Positions 24,601-37,652 of a stretch of 64,000 bases of DNA are shown piece after piece. A program made the translations under genes and the position numbers. Within the stretch, counting starts at the first letter, position 1. Every line of letters starts with the position of its first letter. The notes beneath the pieces were generated by a model. It saw only the letters and a program-made list of their open reading frames with translations, was not told the origin of the DNA and ran no database searches. Source of the stretch: Piper betle (taxonomy: Eukaryota; Streptophyta; Magnoliopsida; Piperales; Piperaceae); assembly GCA_033002965.1 (NCBI GenBank), contig JAURVB010014924.1, forward strand, positions 1 through 64,000, written 5' to 3'.

Positions 24601-27600
24601 TTGTATTTAGTTCTGGATTAGAAAGGGGGTCTGCTTCACTAACACTTTGAAGAAGTGAAGCATCTCTCCCGGCAGTTGGTGTTGCAGTTCCAGAGGAAGC
24701 AGCAACTCTTCTTACTCTGTCAGAGGGGCCTTGTCTTTCTCCCCCATCATCATGTCCATCAGCACTTCCAATCTCCACTTCCAGACTGCGGAGGCTCTCA
24801 CCCAAAGTTGCACCACTTCCTCCACTCTCTTGGCTCACTGCTTCGACATCACGCACAGCTGCATCACTGCGTTCAAACTGCATGTCATTATCTGCTCGAT
24901 CCCATTTCAACATTGCCCGCTCCTTCTGAACCTTCATTGCAAGATGCAGCAGTTATAACTTCAGTATTAACATTAGCCTCCACAGTTATCTCCTCCCTTA
25001 ATTCTTCTGTCTCTCGAGTTTGGTTGGCATCACCATTATCTTGTGGTTGCAATGTTGTAATCTGATTAGGCGCTTGATGTTGAGAGGGTCGTCTAAGTTG
25101 TGACACAAGCAGCTCCTCAAAACCCTGAGGTATAACAGGCCCACTAGATCCACTGCTGCGAGGCTGACTCCCATCCAACCACATGTTAAGTCTATGTCCA
25201 TGCCGTCCATTCCTCAGTGTTCGGAAGATGGCATCCAATCGTGACAAACTGTTCTCAATGCCTCGATCTGAAAAACCATCATCAGAGGCAGCATCTGTCA
25301 AGATATAAACAGCATAAAATTCATTGAGTTAAGAAAATAATGATTCTATGATTAAAGTTCCATTTACATCCAAATATCAACAATGTTTGTTGTTTACCTG
25401 TTGGCCTGTGTGTAACCATTTGAGATGAAGACGGTTCAATCAAAAGTGGGTGTTGAAGAGGAGTGCCATGATCCGTACCCCTTCCAAGGAGATTATAAAT
25501 TGATGTTGTACGCCCTCGACGGCGAGAACCAAAGACTTCAACTGGCATTACATGAAGACCTTCATTGGAGAGATTATTATCCCTTCCCAAAACCTCAATT
25601 TGTTCAAGCACATTGATACCATTTATGCTTTCCTCCAACCTCAGAATCACACCATCCTCATCATCCTCATCATCCTCATCTTCTTCTTCTAACAGGTCTT
25701 CATCAAACTCATCCTCATCAATCTCGTGATCATCCTGATCAGTATCAGGATGTGACATATGATGCACCTCATCCTCCTCCAAATTATTATGTTCCTCCTC
25801 TTCCTCATCTTCATCCTCATCACCCTCATCTCCCTCTTCTCCTGTCATCTCCTCATCATCATCATCATCCTCATCAGAGTTCTCTTGCAAATTATGAGAA
25901 ATATCAAAACTTATTTCAACACTACTAATATTTCCATTTACCAGACCTCCACCTTCCTCTGTTGTCTCATGCATAAAATCATCTTCATTACCATCCACGT
26001 CATGATCATGGTCCATATCATCGGTGTTGGAGTCTGAACTTCCTGATGCCTGGACTCCATTAAATGATGGCAAATGGACAGGAGCAACTTCATTCTGATC
26101 TGGTTGAGATACTGCTTCCAAGACCTGAAACCTATTATTACCATCATTTTCGGCAGGTCTTGAAGATGGGTTTTCGTCAGAAGCAGGATTTGATGAACCT
26201 GGTTCCTTTGAAGAGGAATGGTCTGCAGCATGAACATGCTCCTTCGTAACAGATTCCAGAGCCTTAACAATTCCACTAGCAATCTTGGAAGATTCAGGGT
26301 GATCCAAATCCAAAATTCTAAGAGCACCAGTCAAGGAGTGCACCAATCCAACATCAATAAATGTAGCTGAAGCTTCTGCAGATATGTAAGATCCTGTGGG
26401 TGACCGTGCAGCTAAAATATCATTTAGTAGATCAACATAAGCATTGATATTACAGTCTGGAACTCTGTACCCATCAGTTGTATCAACTAGCTCATTGAAG
26501 ATATTATTAATCTCAAGGAAAACCCTTTTGCGACTCTCCGAAGAGCGGATAGAAGCTGCAACCAAGAATTGGCTTGCTCTAGATGCTAACTTGTGCCTCC
26601 AGTCACCTTCTAACTTTTTACTTCCATCTTTCTTATAGCTGCCAGGATATGGGAGAAAATTGTGAATGACATGATGAAATATCCCGTTCCCTCCACCGCT
26701 ACTTCCACTGTTGTTGCGATGAATAGGACCTCGACTGTTACCAACTTCAGTGTCTCTTCTCAGCAGAATGTGCACAGATGAAGCATATGTTAAAAATATT
26801 TCAGTCAATAGCTTCAAAATGAAAACAGTCTTGGCAAGAGAAGCTGAGGCATCCTGACATCCTGAGTTACTCTCTTCAGTTACAGTAGCAATAGCTTTTC
26901 CTTTAGCTTTACTGGATGGAGTTCCATCAATCTCCATGTCAGCTAAGGACAGGGTAGGAGAGATTCCAGAGGCCGGGCTGTCATCCTTAAGAGGAGGTAC
27001 AAAAGTCAAAACAGCATCTAGAAGAAACTCAATAACACTAACAAAACTATGTGGCGGCTTCCTATGAGTCTTGCCACCTTTGACATTTGAATCAGGAAGC
27101 TTTACTTTTCCGTCAGAGCCTGGCTGCTTGTCTTTATCATTTTCTTTTTCCTTCGATTTGTCCTTCTCATGATCCTTTAATAGAACTACATGTGGTCGTT
27201 CTCCAACCATCTCAACCTCGCATACAGATTTTGCAGCCAATAGAAAAATTTCAGGATCCCGCAAAACAACAGCAGATAAATTTTGAAGAAAATGCCTGGG
27301 TGTAATCCTTCCATTCGAAAGCCTGCTCGTGGCCCCCAGCATGCTGTGTCTTATTTCTGTTTCCATGGCTTGCTGCAGAGTTTGTGGATCCTCAAGGATA
27401 TGCCTGACTATTGTAGCAGCAACACTATCAAACCCAGTAAATAAGCTGCTTGTGGGTAAAGATAGCAAAGAAGACAAACCTCCTGCCTCAAGAAAGGTAA
27501 TTGCAACTGAATGGACCTTGGTGAGTGTTGCACATAATTGAAGAATCACATGCATAGTTTCAAAGGGAAGTTGACTATGAATACACCGACATGCAATCTC

Positions 27601-30600
27601 AATAAGCTTTATTTGCTCAGATAAATCTATGATGCGTGGGTTGACTCCCAAAACAGTTCGTAAGCTATTGGACGTGTCATCAGAAATCACTGGTGTCTTA
27701 TTACTAACATCATCCTTCTTTGACTGCTCTGCAGAAGAAATTTCTGAATTCTGCTTCGGATCCACCTGTAACATACGATCAATTGCAAGAAAAGCCACTG
27801 TGACCCACTTTGGCACCTGAGGCTTATCCGCATTAGACAAGCTAGGCTCCCACTGAGAAAGAACTTCCAAAGCAACTTTAAGCAGACCACCTTTCAAAGC
27901 AACTTCCCTTGCTGCAGAATCATCATGTAGCACCAATGCAAGCACATGAAAGAGTGCTGAAAGTAAAACATTATTGCCACTTGACAGTTTCACATGATCA
28001 AGAATAGATGTAACCACCTTGTCCCGGAAATGACCATCATTTTGAGAACAGATCATCACAAGAAAGTTACGGACTGGAAAAGCTAACGGCTCTTTCATTT
28101 GCAAAATCTTAATGCATGTAGATAGCAATTCATCAACTGAAGGAAGTTGAACCACTTCTTCTTCCAGCTCAGAATTCTCAGGGACAGCAGCGGCATCGTC
28201 CTTCATGGATGTGTCAGAGCTTCCCAGAGACATAGCAAGAGCACGGGCAAGTTCATCATCTTCTTGGATTTCTTCTGGGTGTGTAAACAACCACTCCATT
28301 GCCATCTCAACACTGTTTGTTCTCACTTGCCTAAGTGCTTCTTCTGCCCTGGGTCTGGAAAACCCCATCTCAACAATCATTGATATTGATGATTCATCTG
28401 GTGGGGGGCCTGAGACTCTAGACCCACTGCTAATGTTGACATTTTTCACTTCAACTCCCGAGTAAACATGCCGCACAATAGAAATAATTACTGCTATAAA
28501 TTCATAGCTACACTCGCTAAATTGAGGATCATTCCAGATAGGAAGCACTGCCTTCAGAACTTTTGACTGTAGTACCTTCACAAATGTTTCAGGATCACGA
28601 GGAAAAGGAATACTAAAACTAAAGAGAGGCTGTGCAAGTAAGTTCTTTGTGAAGGGTGAAATGATGAAGGATGATGTCACCAAGTGGTCCATAAGATTAC
28701 CATAACTAGCTAAGGGCCCATATATCCATGAATTATTGTTTTCACTTTTCTCTTCTTGTCTCAAATTTCCATCATCAGTGTCCATGGGAGAAGAAGGTCC
28801 CCCCTGTTAACGGCAAAGAGCAACTGGCTGGTATATTCAAAAGTGGTTAAAATAGTCTGGACAACTCCTTGGCCATAAAAACAATTCACCAAAATTGGGT
28901 TGCATGATTCTGTCTCTCTAATAAAATGCTATCAACAAAATCAACAACTTTACCTAGAAAACGGCACTTTGTTGATATAACACCTTCTGAATTGGAAGGG
29001 TCAGCAACTCCAACAAAATTAAGGTGATCTAACACTATGGAGGCAATTGTGGACACAACAGCTTTAGTGGAAGGAGGTATATTTATAGTGTCATCACGAC
29101 GCCTTGATGGAAGTAGCATTACTTTTCCCAACTCTAAAAACAGATGGCTTATATGAAAGGAAAGTGACCTCAACATGTCACAGCAAGAAGAATAATATGG
29201 TCTCTGCTGGTCCTCAGTTCTGCTAGATGTTCCACCATCCTCTGAACTAGATTGATGGATAGATCCAGGCCTTAAACTTGATGCCCCTTCAATACCTGAC
29301 CGCTGATGGAAATTACTGCCACGACCAAGGTCACAATACAAGTTAATGAGATCAAAAAATTGAGATTCAACACTCCAACTGGAGGATCTTCTCCTCAGAA
29401 GAGGATCAATAAACTGCCGAAAAGAATTAAACCTTTGGTCCTCTGGCCCACTAGCAGCACTTGCATCTAATTTTCGTGAATCTCCAGTGACCAGAGGCAT
29501 TACCACCTGCCTCGACTTTTGAATCATCTAATAGTGCAATCTGCCATAGAATTTCACGATGCACACGGCCAATATCTATGAGAACGTCTGGGCTTCCATC
29601 TCCAAATTCAGAAAGTAAAGCGGTAACCCATCTTGTATCCTTTGATGCCGCAAGAAAAAGAAGAAATTCAACAACAAAAAGTGATGAGAAGATCCCACTA
29701 TCTGGAGTGGAACCAGGTGCAAGTAACAAGGAACCCCCAACAGAACTAATCCCACTCAAAGCTTTCTTCAAATGCTCACGCAAAGAAGAGCAAAAGCTTG
29801 TGCAAGTGGGCCCGAATGATATTGTGTAAAACCCTGAAAGACCACAGTGCTATGTAGAGCAATAGACATCCCTTCAGACGACTGCGCAATGCTAGGCCGA
29901 AGAAGAAGCTTCATCAAAGCTTCTATACCTTTTTCTCAACAAATAACCTACAAGTTTCAGTGTTCTCCATAATTCGATGGACAAGAACCATCAAATGAAA
30001 AATGCAGAGTTGAATAAACCGCTCATTACTGATGCCATCTAATGTGGGTTCTCCTGATACAAGCAAATTATCATGTGAATCGGTTTCCATTGCACTGATA
30101 CCATCTGCATTCATAGAAGATCCACCAGAAGTTGCTTCCCCCATCAAAGCAAGCTTTTCCACGATCTCAATAATTATTTCGACACCAGTGCTCCTCAAAG
30201 ATGACACATGGCGCAGGAGTTCCTCTACAGCATTTGCGAGTGGGACCACACCTTCATTCATTGCAACCACATACTTCTTGCCAGTAAAAGTGTCAACTAA
30301 AAACTGAAGCGTGGCAGTCTCCTTGACTGCTTCTAAACCTTTCGCATTTAGACAAATAGCACCAAGCCCACTTGGTACACATGTAAGAGCTTTGGAAGAT
30401 GGGAGGATGCCAGCTTTTACAGAAGACAGAAAAGCATCCGGAAGACCCATCTCATGTAAAACAGCGAAACATGTGGGATCCTTGTGAATTATTTCGCTCA
30501 TTACAGTTACTGCAGAGAAGTATATGTCGCCCCCAAATTTGTTCACATTGAGAAATATAACTGACAAAGAAGAAATTAGGCAATTGTCGGGGCTATTGGG

Positions 30601-33600
30601 AGCTCTTCCAGAATTTGCAGGAGCATAAGTGGCAGAGCCCAATGCCTTCAACAAAGCTTTAATCAGCCTTTTCTGCACATACAGAAAATCTCGTGATTTT
30701 GAGAAATCCCCAGTAACCATAATATCATTGCTTCCACAGTTCACTCTGTCAACTTCCGTCTTTAATCTATGAGCCAGAAGTTCAACGCCACCAAGATCTT
30801 TGAACAAGGATACAGCTGCATTGCTATAATCCATTAGCTTTTGAAGAGTCTTCACAGCAGAACAGACAAGACCCATGTGAGCTGAATCAGAATCCTCCAG
30901 TAGCGGTAATAAAGTGGGAACCATCCCTGATCCTCTTATCGCACTGCCTGAACTTGAAGAAGAGATAACATGAAGCAAGTAGAACTGCAAGAGGGCGTCC
31001 ACAAAGAAAGAGAAGATGGGTCACTCGCATTTGCATTCAACAGATGAACAGCTTTTTGAAGAACACTCAATAGAACCATCCGGTTTCCACTAGCAGATAT
31101 AACGTTGGATCCACTTAACACCCGAGCCCGCTCATGCGAAGAAGAATAAGCTGCTAATTGTGCCCCCAGAACCAACATAGCTAGAGTTCTTATTGTTCCA
31201 GGTACAGCTTCTTCTGAGCGAACAAGCCTAATCAGTTCATTGGTGTACTCCGGTTCATTTGCAAAAAAGGATACAAGTTCATCATGAGCATCATTAGACT
31301 GAACCAACACAAGAAAAGAAAGCAGGCAGATTCTGCTATATAGCCGGCACGTTTTGGGTGATCTGAATGCACGGGCATACCTAATACGAGTTAACAAGGA
31401 AAATCTGTGCTCCTGAGGCATGTTGTACTCGCTCACTAACTGGTTTAGCAGCGTCAAGTCATCCTCCATATGTAAATGAAGATCTGGTATGTGTATTACA
31501 TGCAAATTGGAAGAATGTTGCTTTTTGTCCTTCAAATTCTCAGTGTAGAATTCAAAATGGAGAGTAGAACCAAGTCGGAACTGCGATTTGTCAGAATTCT
31601 CTTGTATGTCGGATGGAAATAAGGAAAAGTGTTCCTGGTTTTTCTCATTCGCCATTACACAATTATATAATCCCAACCCTTCTTCTTTGCTTCCCCATCC
31701 TTGTGCTAAAGAGAGAAGGTAATTGTTCAGGGAGCCACACCCAATCAGCTTCCCACTCACGTGCAGCTTTGATGGGTTTATCTTCACCAAGGCTGAAAGG
31801 GTCTCCAAAGCAGCAATAAGAATCTCTGGATCTGTTGCCGCAAGCAATGCTTTGAAATGCTGATGAAAGAAAAATGTGAAGTAATAAATATACAATAACT
31901 TTCACTTCAAATCCTAATTGAGAAATAAAAATTACGAAATGATGATAAAAAGGCAACTCTACTGAACTTCTAAAACTCCATTGACTATGAAGATTTCTAT
32001 AAGAATTTCAGAAAATTTATTCAATGACCTTTCTACATTTTAGAACAAAAACAAACAAAAGAATGAAACAAGCCAAAATGTATAATAAGACAAAATAGAT
32101 ATTGAAGTAGGGATTCTTGTGGACATACAGAATTCTTTAAGAACACATAAAATTCTAATACCTGCAGGTTCCATACATGTTAAGAACATAAACAAACAAA
32201 AACATATAAGAAGTCAAAATGGTCGATGTAGGTAAACAACAAAATGGACCATACCTCCAAACCGCTGAATGAACTCTTGCCGTGGCAATTCTCCAATATT
32301 ATTTGCATCACCCTTAATATTTGCAAAACAGCATGCTTTGGAAATGTACCACTATTGTCCATGAGATTATCGGACAATAGAAGGTCTTTTCGACCAGACA
32401 CATAGGTCTTAAAGTAGGTATCAAAGTGCAAAAACAAAGGTGTCCAATGATGGAAATTACCCTGAATTAATAACAAATGACCAAGATCAGCGAATGCACT
32501 GACTCAAAATATCACCAAAACAGTAAGCAAGTACATAAGTCTGCAAACCTTATTGTACTCCCATCGAAATCCTGAGAGAGGTATTGCTATATCTTGTAAA
32601 GGGCTTTTAATAACCTTGTCAATGAATCCTTTAACCTCAGGAGGCTGCAGAAATTGACTGGTGTCAAGGTTTTATTCAAATATATCAAAACACATTTCCA
32701 ATCTACAACACTGTACTACAGCATCAGGTTTCACACCATTGAACGATAAATGAATATAGATTATGACCCGAAGTTCACTAGATTTGGCATGCATGCTTGA
32801 AACAAGTGTCCATTCTACAACACTGCACTACAGCATCAGGTTTCACACCATTGAACGATAAATGAATATAGATTATGACCCAAAGTACACTAGATTTGAC
32901 ATGCACGCTTGAAACAAGTGTCCAATCTACAACACTGTACTACAGCATCAGGTTTCACACCATTGGATGATATATGCATATAAATTATAACTGAAGTTCA
33001 CTAGATTTTACATTTGCACGCTTGATTTTGCTAATTGTTGTCTCAAAAAATGGAACTTCTTATCAGAAAAAAAAACAGTTTTGCACCTTAAAAACACCCA
33101 ATCGTAAAGGACATTCACAAACTTGACAATTACAAGAACTTGATGGTGTATTTGGTGTTTCACATTAATTTCTTTTTTTCTTCTCTTACATTTTAAAACG
33201 AATTCAGTTCAATGCAACCAATAAAAAGAGATACATTCATCAAACATATGCTTCGTTTTCAATTAGATAACGAAAACCCTGCAACCATATGCTTCGTTTT
33301 TCAATTAGATAACGTCAAAGCTCATCAACTTTCATCAAACATATGCTTCATTTTTCAATTAGATAACGAAAACACTCATCAACTCCTGCACAGTAACATC
33401 ATCAAGTACTAAAGCTCCATAAAAGCCGACAACGAGTCAACCGGACTAAATTCAGCTCTGCAATGCATGCAAAGCATAAGCACTAAGAAATACTTAAGCA
33501 GTTGAAAACCCCAAAAAAGTCGTAAGCAACTCTCCAACTAATACAAATCAATGTCAATCCCAACAAAATAAATCTAATTCCTACTTAAGTACAGCAAAAA

Positions 33601-33919
33601 TCCATTTTTCAACAGCAACATCAACTCGCAGGTGTCAATTCGTAAATAAACCAATCTAACAAATAATTGAAGTAACAGCACACACAACTACTTAACCTCA
33701 CACAAACAAAGCCAAACAACAATCCAACCATGGATAAAAGCTTCACCATTCACACATCACGATTCGTATCGGATTAAGAAGGGACTCGACAACAACAAAC
33801 AGCAAACAAGCGACGATACTCACAGGCTCTGACTCCAATTTCAGGGAGGGGCCGAGCGCACCCTCGCCGGACAGCAGCTGCCGGAGCCGCAAGGGCAGGC
33901 TCGATCTCAGCCCTGCCAT
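18649..33919 (-). CDS. giant HECT E3 ubiquitin ligase, UPL1/UPL2 type
   Basis: Transfers ubiquitin through a catalytic cysteine; about 3,612 residues, near Arabidopsis UPL1/UPL2. Sixteen exons (minus): 33824-33919, 32549-32644, 32255-32461, 25398-31859, 24275-25294, 23889-24189, 23607-23814, 22273-22536, 21929-22182, 20558-21680, 20337-20483, 20171-20254, 19860-20085, 19638-19777, 18951-19057, 18649-18751. Domains: N-terminal armadillo-like region ([12 protein letters not shown] onward), UBA near 1290 ([16 protein letters not shown]), UIM near 1340 ([13 protein letters not shown]), Asp/Glu tract near 2125-2205, two ubiquitin-binding motifs near 2540-2590 ([32 protein letters not shown]), C-terminal HECT domain ending GFGFG. 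The catalytic Cys in HTCFNQL (about 3579) is split by the last intron. Nine one-base indels interrupt the frame at about 31003, 29930, 29793, 29495, 28904, 28800, 24902, 23978 and 22344; the 3.4-kb stretch 25398-28785 and the HECT exons are clean. A 5' UTR intron is possible near 33960-34100. Confidence 0.93.
23210..23529. mobile_element. MITE in a UPL intron
   Basis: About 320 bp with long imperfect inverted ends: the left starts TCTGTTTGGTTTGATAG and the right, read on the minus strand, starts GCTTTGTTTGGATTGATGG, both continuing into TTTTGAGAGAAA. It is flanked by the 6-bp direct repeat TTCAGG (23204-23209 and 23530-23535). Additional 'gtttggattga' and 'tcaatccaaac' copies inside give it fold-back character. 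It lies in the 1.07-kb intron between exons 7 and 8. The superfamily is not clear from the duplication length. Confidence 0.6.
32698..33025. repeat. 112-bp tandem repeat in UPL intron 1
   Basis: Nearly three copies of a 112-bp unit start at 32698, 32810 and 32922, each beginning 'ccaatctacaacactg' (or ccattctac) and containing 'catcaggtttcacaccattg'. The first two units differ at only a few positions; the third is more diverged and incomplete. It sits in the large first intron and is non-coding. Confidence 0.85.
33243..33385. repeat. short imperfect tandem repeat in UPL intron 1
   Basis: Three imperfect copies of 'catatgcttcgtttttcaattagataacg' begin near 33245, 33286 and 33339 with variable spacers. 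No coding or regulatory role is evident. Confidence 0.75.
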
Positions 33920-35663
33920 GGATCTCCGATTGAAGCCGACGCCTTTCCGCCGCCCTCAATCTGCACCGCGGGAAAAAAATCAGCATCAACCCCCAAAAAA
34001 CCCACCCAAAAGTCTCGAAAAAAAAAACCAAAAAATGGGCAAAAAACAGATTATCGAGAACAGTGACGGCGACGGAGGATGAGCGGAGGAATCATACGCA
34101 TGGAGAGGAGGTGGAAACCGGCCGGCGATGATCGGACGGGGGAAAAAGGTGGCAACTTTTTTTTGGTCTGTAAAAGGCGGAAGAGAAGAGTGCACGAATG
34201 GAGAGAGTCGGGTGAGAGGAAGAAGGGCTACTTCAAGGGGAGTGGCGTAGGTTAAGAAAACATAACGTGGACGTGCTATTATGCGCCTCCATGGGAGGGG
34301 GGTGTTTTCGTCATTATGGTTTGGGAGGGTTGAGGCGGCAGGGCTGAAGACTTGGACTACCTGGACGTGGACGAGGGTCGGGACTTTAAAAAAAGGATTT
34401 GGGTTAATTAGGGTTAGGTTATCAAAATTTTTTGGGCCTTAAACTCGAATTTAGTGTTTCAATTTTTTTTAACAACTAGTCAAGGACTTGCAATTTGAAA
34501 TTAATTAATGATATATGTAAATAACATACAACATTAAATTTTAAAAAAGGTAATATATATTTAAAATTAATAAAAAATATTCATAAAAATAAAATGGTCT
34601 ATAAAACATTGACAAATAATTTTAATTTTATGTTAAAATAAATAAAAAAATATTAACTAAGCATGTCTTGACAAGTAAAAGGTTTTAACTTGACTAAAAT
34701 TTAAAATTCAAATCTGAGTTTATCATTTTTTTAAAGATTTTTTATCTGGATATAATTATACTCTAAATATTTCCCAACAATAAATAATAATATAAATAAA
34801 TAAATAATAATCTTAGATTATTCAAAAATTTTAAATTAAGAATAGGTAGAATTCCGGGATGAAGTATATATTATTAAATAACAAATTTTAATTTGAGTAT
34901 TAAGAATCCCAATTTAGATAAAATTATACTTTAGAGTTTTTTTAATAATAAACAATAACAATTAAAATTTTTAAATTAAATGAGCACTAAGGGGCCTAGA
35001 TCTAATAGCTGAAACGAGATGAGTAAAAAATATACATATAAAGTGGCTGATTGGTAAACTAAAAAAAGGCCATCAATTGTTGTAATGTAAACGTGGAGAC
35101 AGCCGTAATTAAATTTCGGGTTTGCTTAATCATGATTCAATTATGCTTGCAGATCCATGAAGTTACTAACCCAAAATCTAAAATTAGCTCCAGATTTAAC
35201 AGTGATGTGACCATTAATAACCAAAATCGATAAGCGTCAGTAAGTAGATATCCACAACGATGGGTTCGAGGCTTCAAGCATTTGGCGCAGGAAAATAAAA
35301 TTTCCAAAAAAATGACCTCTCATCTCGTGAACACATTAAAATCGATCTCGAAGCACGTCACCATTTTTTCTACCTTTTCCCCCGAGAACCAGCTCAATCA
35401 ATCATAGGAGAGATAACAAAGACAATTCCCGATGTTTAACATTTAGTTTGGCAAGAACGATGGTAGGCTTTGGGATCATACAAACCACAGCTCAACATGA
35501 TCAACAGACTAAATTCCTTCACGCTCAAATTATTGTCACAGAGCTGATGAGCGAAGTCTTATCTATGAACCTGCTCACTAAATGTCCACCAGCACAGAAA
35601 AAGTTAAGAATTGACCGACATGCCACGCAGGAAAAAGAAAATTGAAAGTAGGTTGCAATGTGG
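33920..35663. other. UPL promoter side and AT-rich spacer
   Basis: 33920-34260 holds the GC-richer leader and promoter of the leftward ligase gene. From about 34400 to 35400 the DNA is strongly AT-rich with long A/T runs, and no gene is seen. The end near 35660 is the 3' side of the SLX9-like gene, so the ligase and SLX9-like genes both point left. Confidence 0.55.
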
Positions 35664-37652
35664 TCACAATAAGAAGAGTCGAGGATCATCAGTTTCCATG
35701 GCCTGAATAGGGGCCAAAACCTTGGACAGTTTTTTCTTTCCTCTTTTCTGGTTTTTAACTAGCTTTTTTTCCTGGCTGATGCTCGCAGGAGGTTGTGTGT
35801 TCTTCAAATATTGGTGAATGGCACCCAATGGGTCAGCCTGGAATGCAGAATCTTGCAGGACCGTCTCCAGGTGGGCACTTTCTTTCTCTCTGAAGGAATG
35901 GACATCGATAGATTAAAAAATTCAATCTTAACCTCAACTTTGAAAAATGAAATCATTCAATGCCAGATAACGTACAACAGCTTATGCCTGGATTTGCAGT
36001 TCAATTTCAAGGATTCACGGTAAGGTTGGACAGCATTTACATCTGGAAGATATTCTGAAACTGTAGAGAAATCATTCCCATCTGGAAGATATTCTGATAG
36101 TGCAGAGAGATCATATGCCTTCAGCTTTTTTTGACGACTTCTGAGTTTCTTCTTCTGAACCAATATTAGTTTTCCGGTCAGTACAACAATTACATCCAAA
36201 TTAAACTTCTACCATAATAATATGTAACTAGAGAATCAAGGTAATTAAAAAATAATGCAATTCATAGCGTACTAGAGATACCTTTTCAATAGTTTTCTTA
36301 GCACTCAGAGAAGCAACAGTATCCCTGACCTCTGTTTGTAAAATACATCAAGAATTAGGAACTTAATTTAAATCAGTAGTATTTAAAACAACATAGAAAG
36401 AAAGAGAAGACTACAATCACTCACTGGAATAGAAATTCAGCTTCTTTTCAAACTTTTGCTTGCTATGTTTGTTTTCATTGCTGGAACCAGACCTGAATTG
36501 TAGTTTGCACAGAAATGAATAGCAATGTAGATAATAGAAAATTACAGGCCATGGCCCATGACAAGAATAATGGCAACGACAAGAATGCATGGATTCAGAA
36601 TTCATCTATTCGTGTCCAGGACAGAGGCATCTGACATTAATGGCACTGGTTTAAAAAAACTTTTGTATTTGATAGGCAGATAACAAAATTAAATCAGTAA
36701 AAAAATAAGGCTTAAAAATCTTGTCATTGTTTAAGCATTAAATTCAACACATTCTGGGCAAACAAATTCACTAAACATCACATGATATAACTACCCTACA
36801 TCTTTGGGCCAAGGCATCATGGGGGAATAGGGACCCTTGCATCAATCATATCCTCTCTAGAAATAATTTAGAATAGAACAAACGCTGCAAGGAGAGCAAA
36901 CTCATTCAAAATTCATACATATTAAGTCAATTCAATAAAAATTCCAAAAAACAGCATTAAGAGCAAACCTATACCAAAGATTGATCCATATTATGCGAAT
37001 TTCCAACAATTTCATTAAACATACAAATAAATATTAGTTAAAGAGTTAATAATGCCAGGTTCAACTCAGCCGATGCGGATTTCCAATGCCTATGATTTGA
37101 GCTGGTGTATACATTGTAAACTCAGATGGTTTAATCACTTGTCACTCAAGCTGTAAGGAAAGGGAATAATTCAATACCACACTGTTCCTTTCTTACTAAC
37201 TAATAAGAAAACTATCATAACACATATAGTTAGTGCATAGCTTTCATAAACTAAAATATACAAAGACAGGCTCAAGCTGTTAAAAAAGGTAACCAAACAA
37301 TATTTATCATTCTCACGTTCAAACCAAGTTTAATGGCTTAGAAAGAGGACTAAGACAGTGGAAAAGAGTTCCTTTGGGAATAAAATGGTGCAAGCCGACA
37401 ATTCTCCTAGCATACACCGCTCGGTGGATTACAACCTACACCCTCTCTAACATCTAAATTCAAATGGTTTAACCACTTGTCAGCCCAAACTGTTAGAAAA
37501 GTGAACCAAATTATATTTACTTTAACATCCAGGAAAGAAACTAATGCCGATTACATGATCTGAATCATTAATTTTTTTAAAAAATACTGAAATAATCAAA
37601 GCAGAAACTAAGTGCAAACCAATTCAAGTTACCTCAAGCGGGTCAATCCCAT
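35664..37652 (-). CDS. SLX9: SLX9-like ribosome biogenesis protein
   Basis: Small basic protein of 180 residues from five exons (minus): 37633-37652, 36425-36492, 36282-36331, 35976-36154, 35664-35889; all junctions are GT-AG and the sum is an exact multiple of three. Plant SLX9 landmarks in order: KFEKKLNFYSKVRDTVASL, KKKLRSRQKKLKAYDLSAL, LKLNCKSRHKLLEKES, DSAFQADPLGAIHQYL, then a Lys-rich tail. In yeast SLX9 acts in nucleolar pre-rRNA processing of the small subunit; the same role is inferred here. The first coding exon is only 20 bases (MGLTRL plus a split codon), so the start rests on that exon having a good donor and matching phase. An in-frame 39-bp tandem duplication repeats SEYLPD. 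The family call is from memory of conserved motifs. Confidence 0.82.

Noticed and set aside
25640..25880. Microsatellite of CATCAT/CCT type
   Set aside because: It is the in-frame coding sequence of the ligase Asp/Glu-rich tract rather than an independent repeat.
28799..28906. A short intron explaining frame changes in the ligase exon 4
   Set aside because: Coding similarity is continuous on both sides of each break with single-base offsets, leaving no room for an intron.
32698..33025. CRISPR-like repeat array
   Set aside because: Units are directly abutting 112-bp repeats without unique spacers, inside a plant intron.
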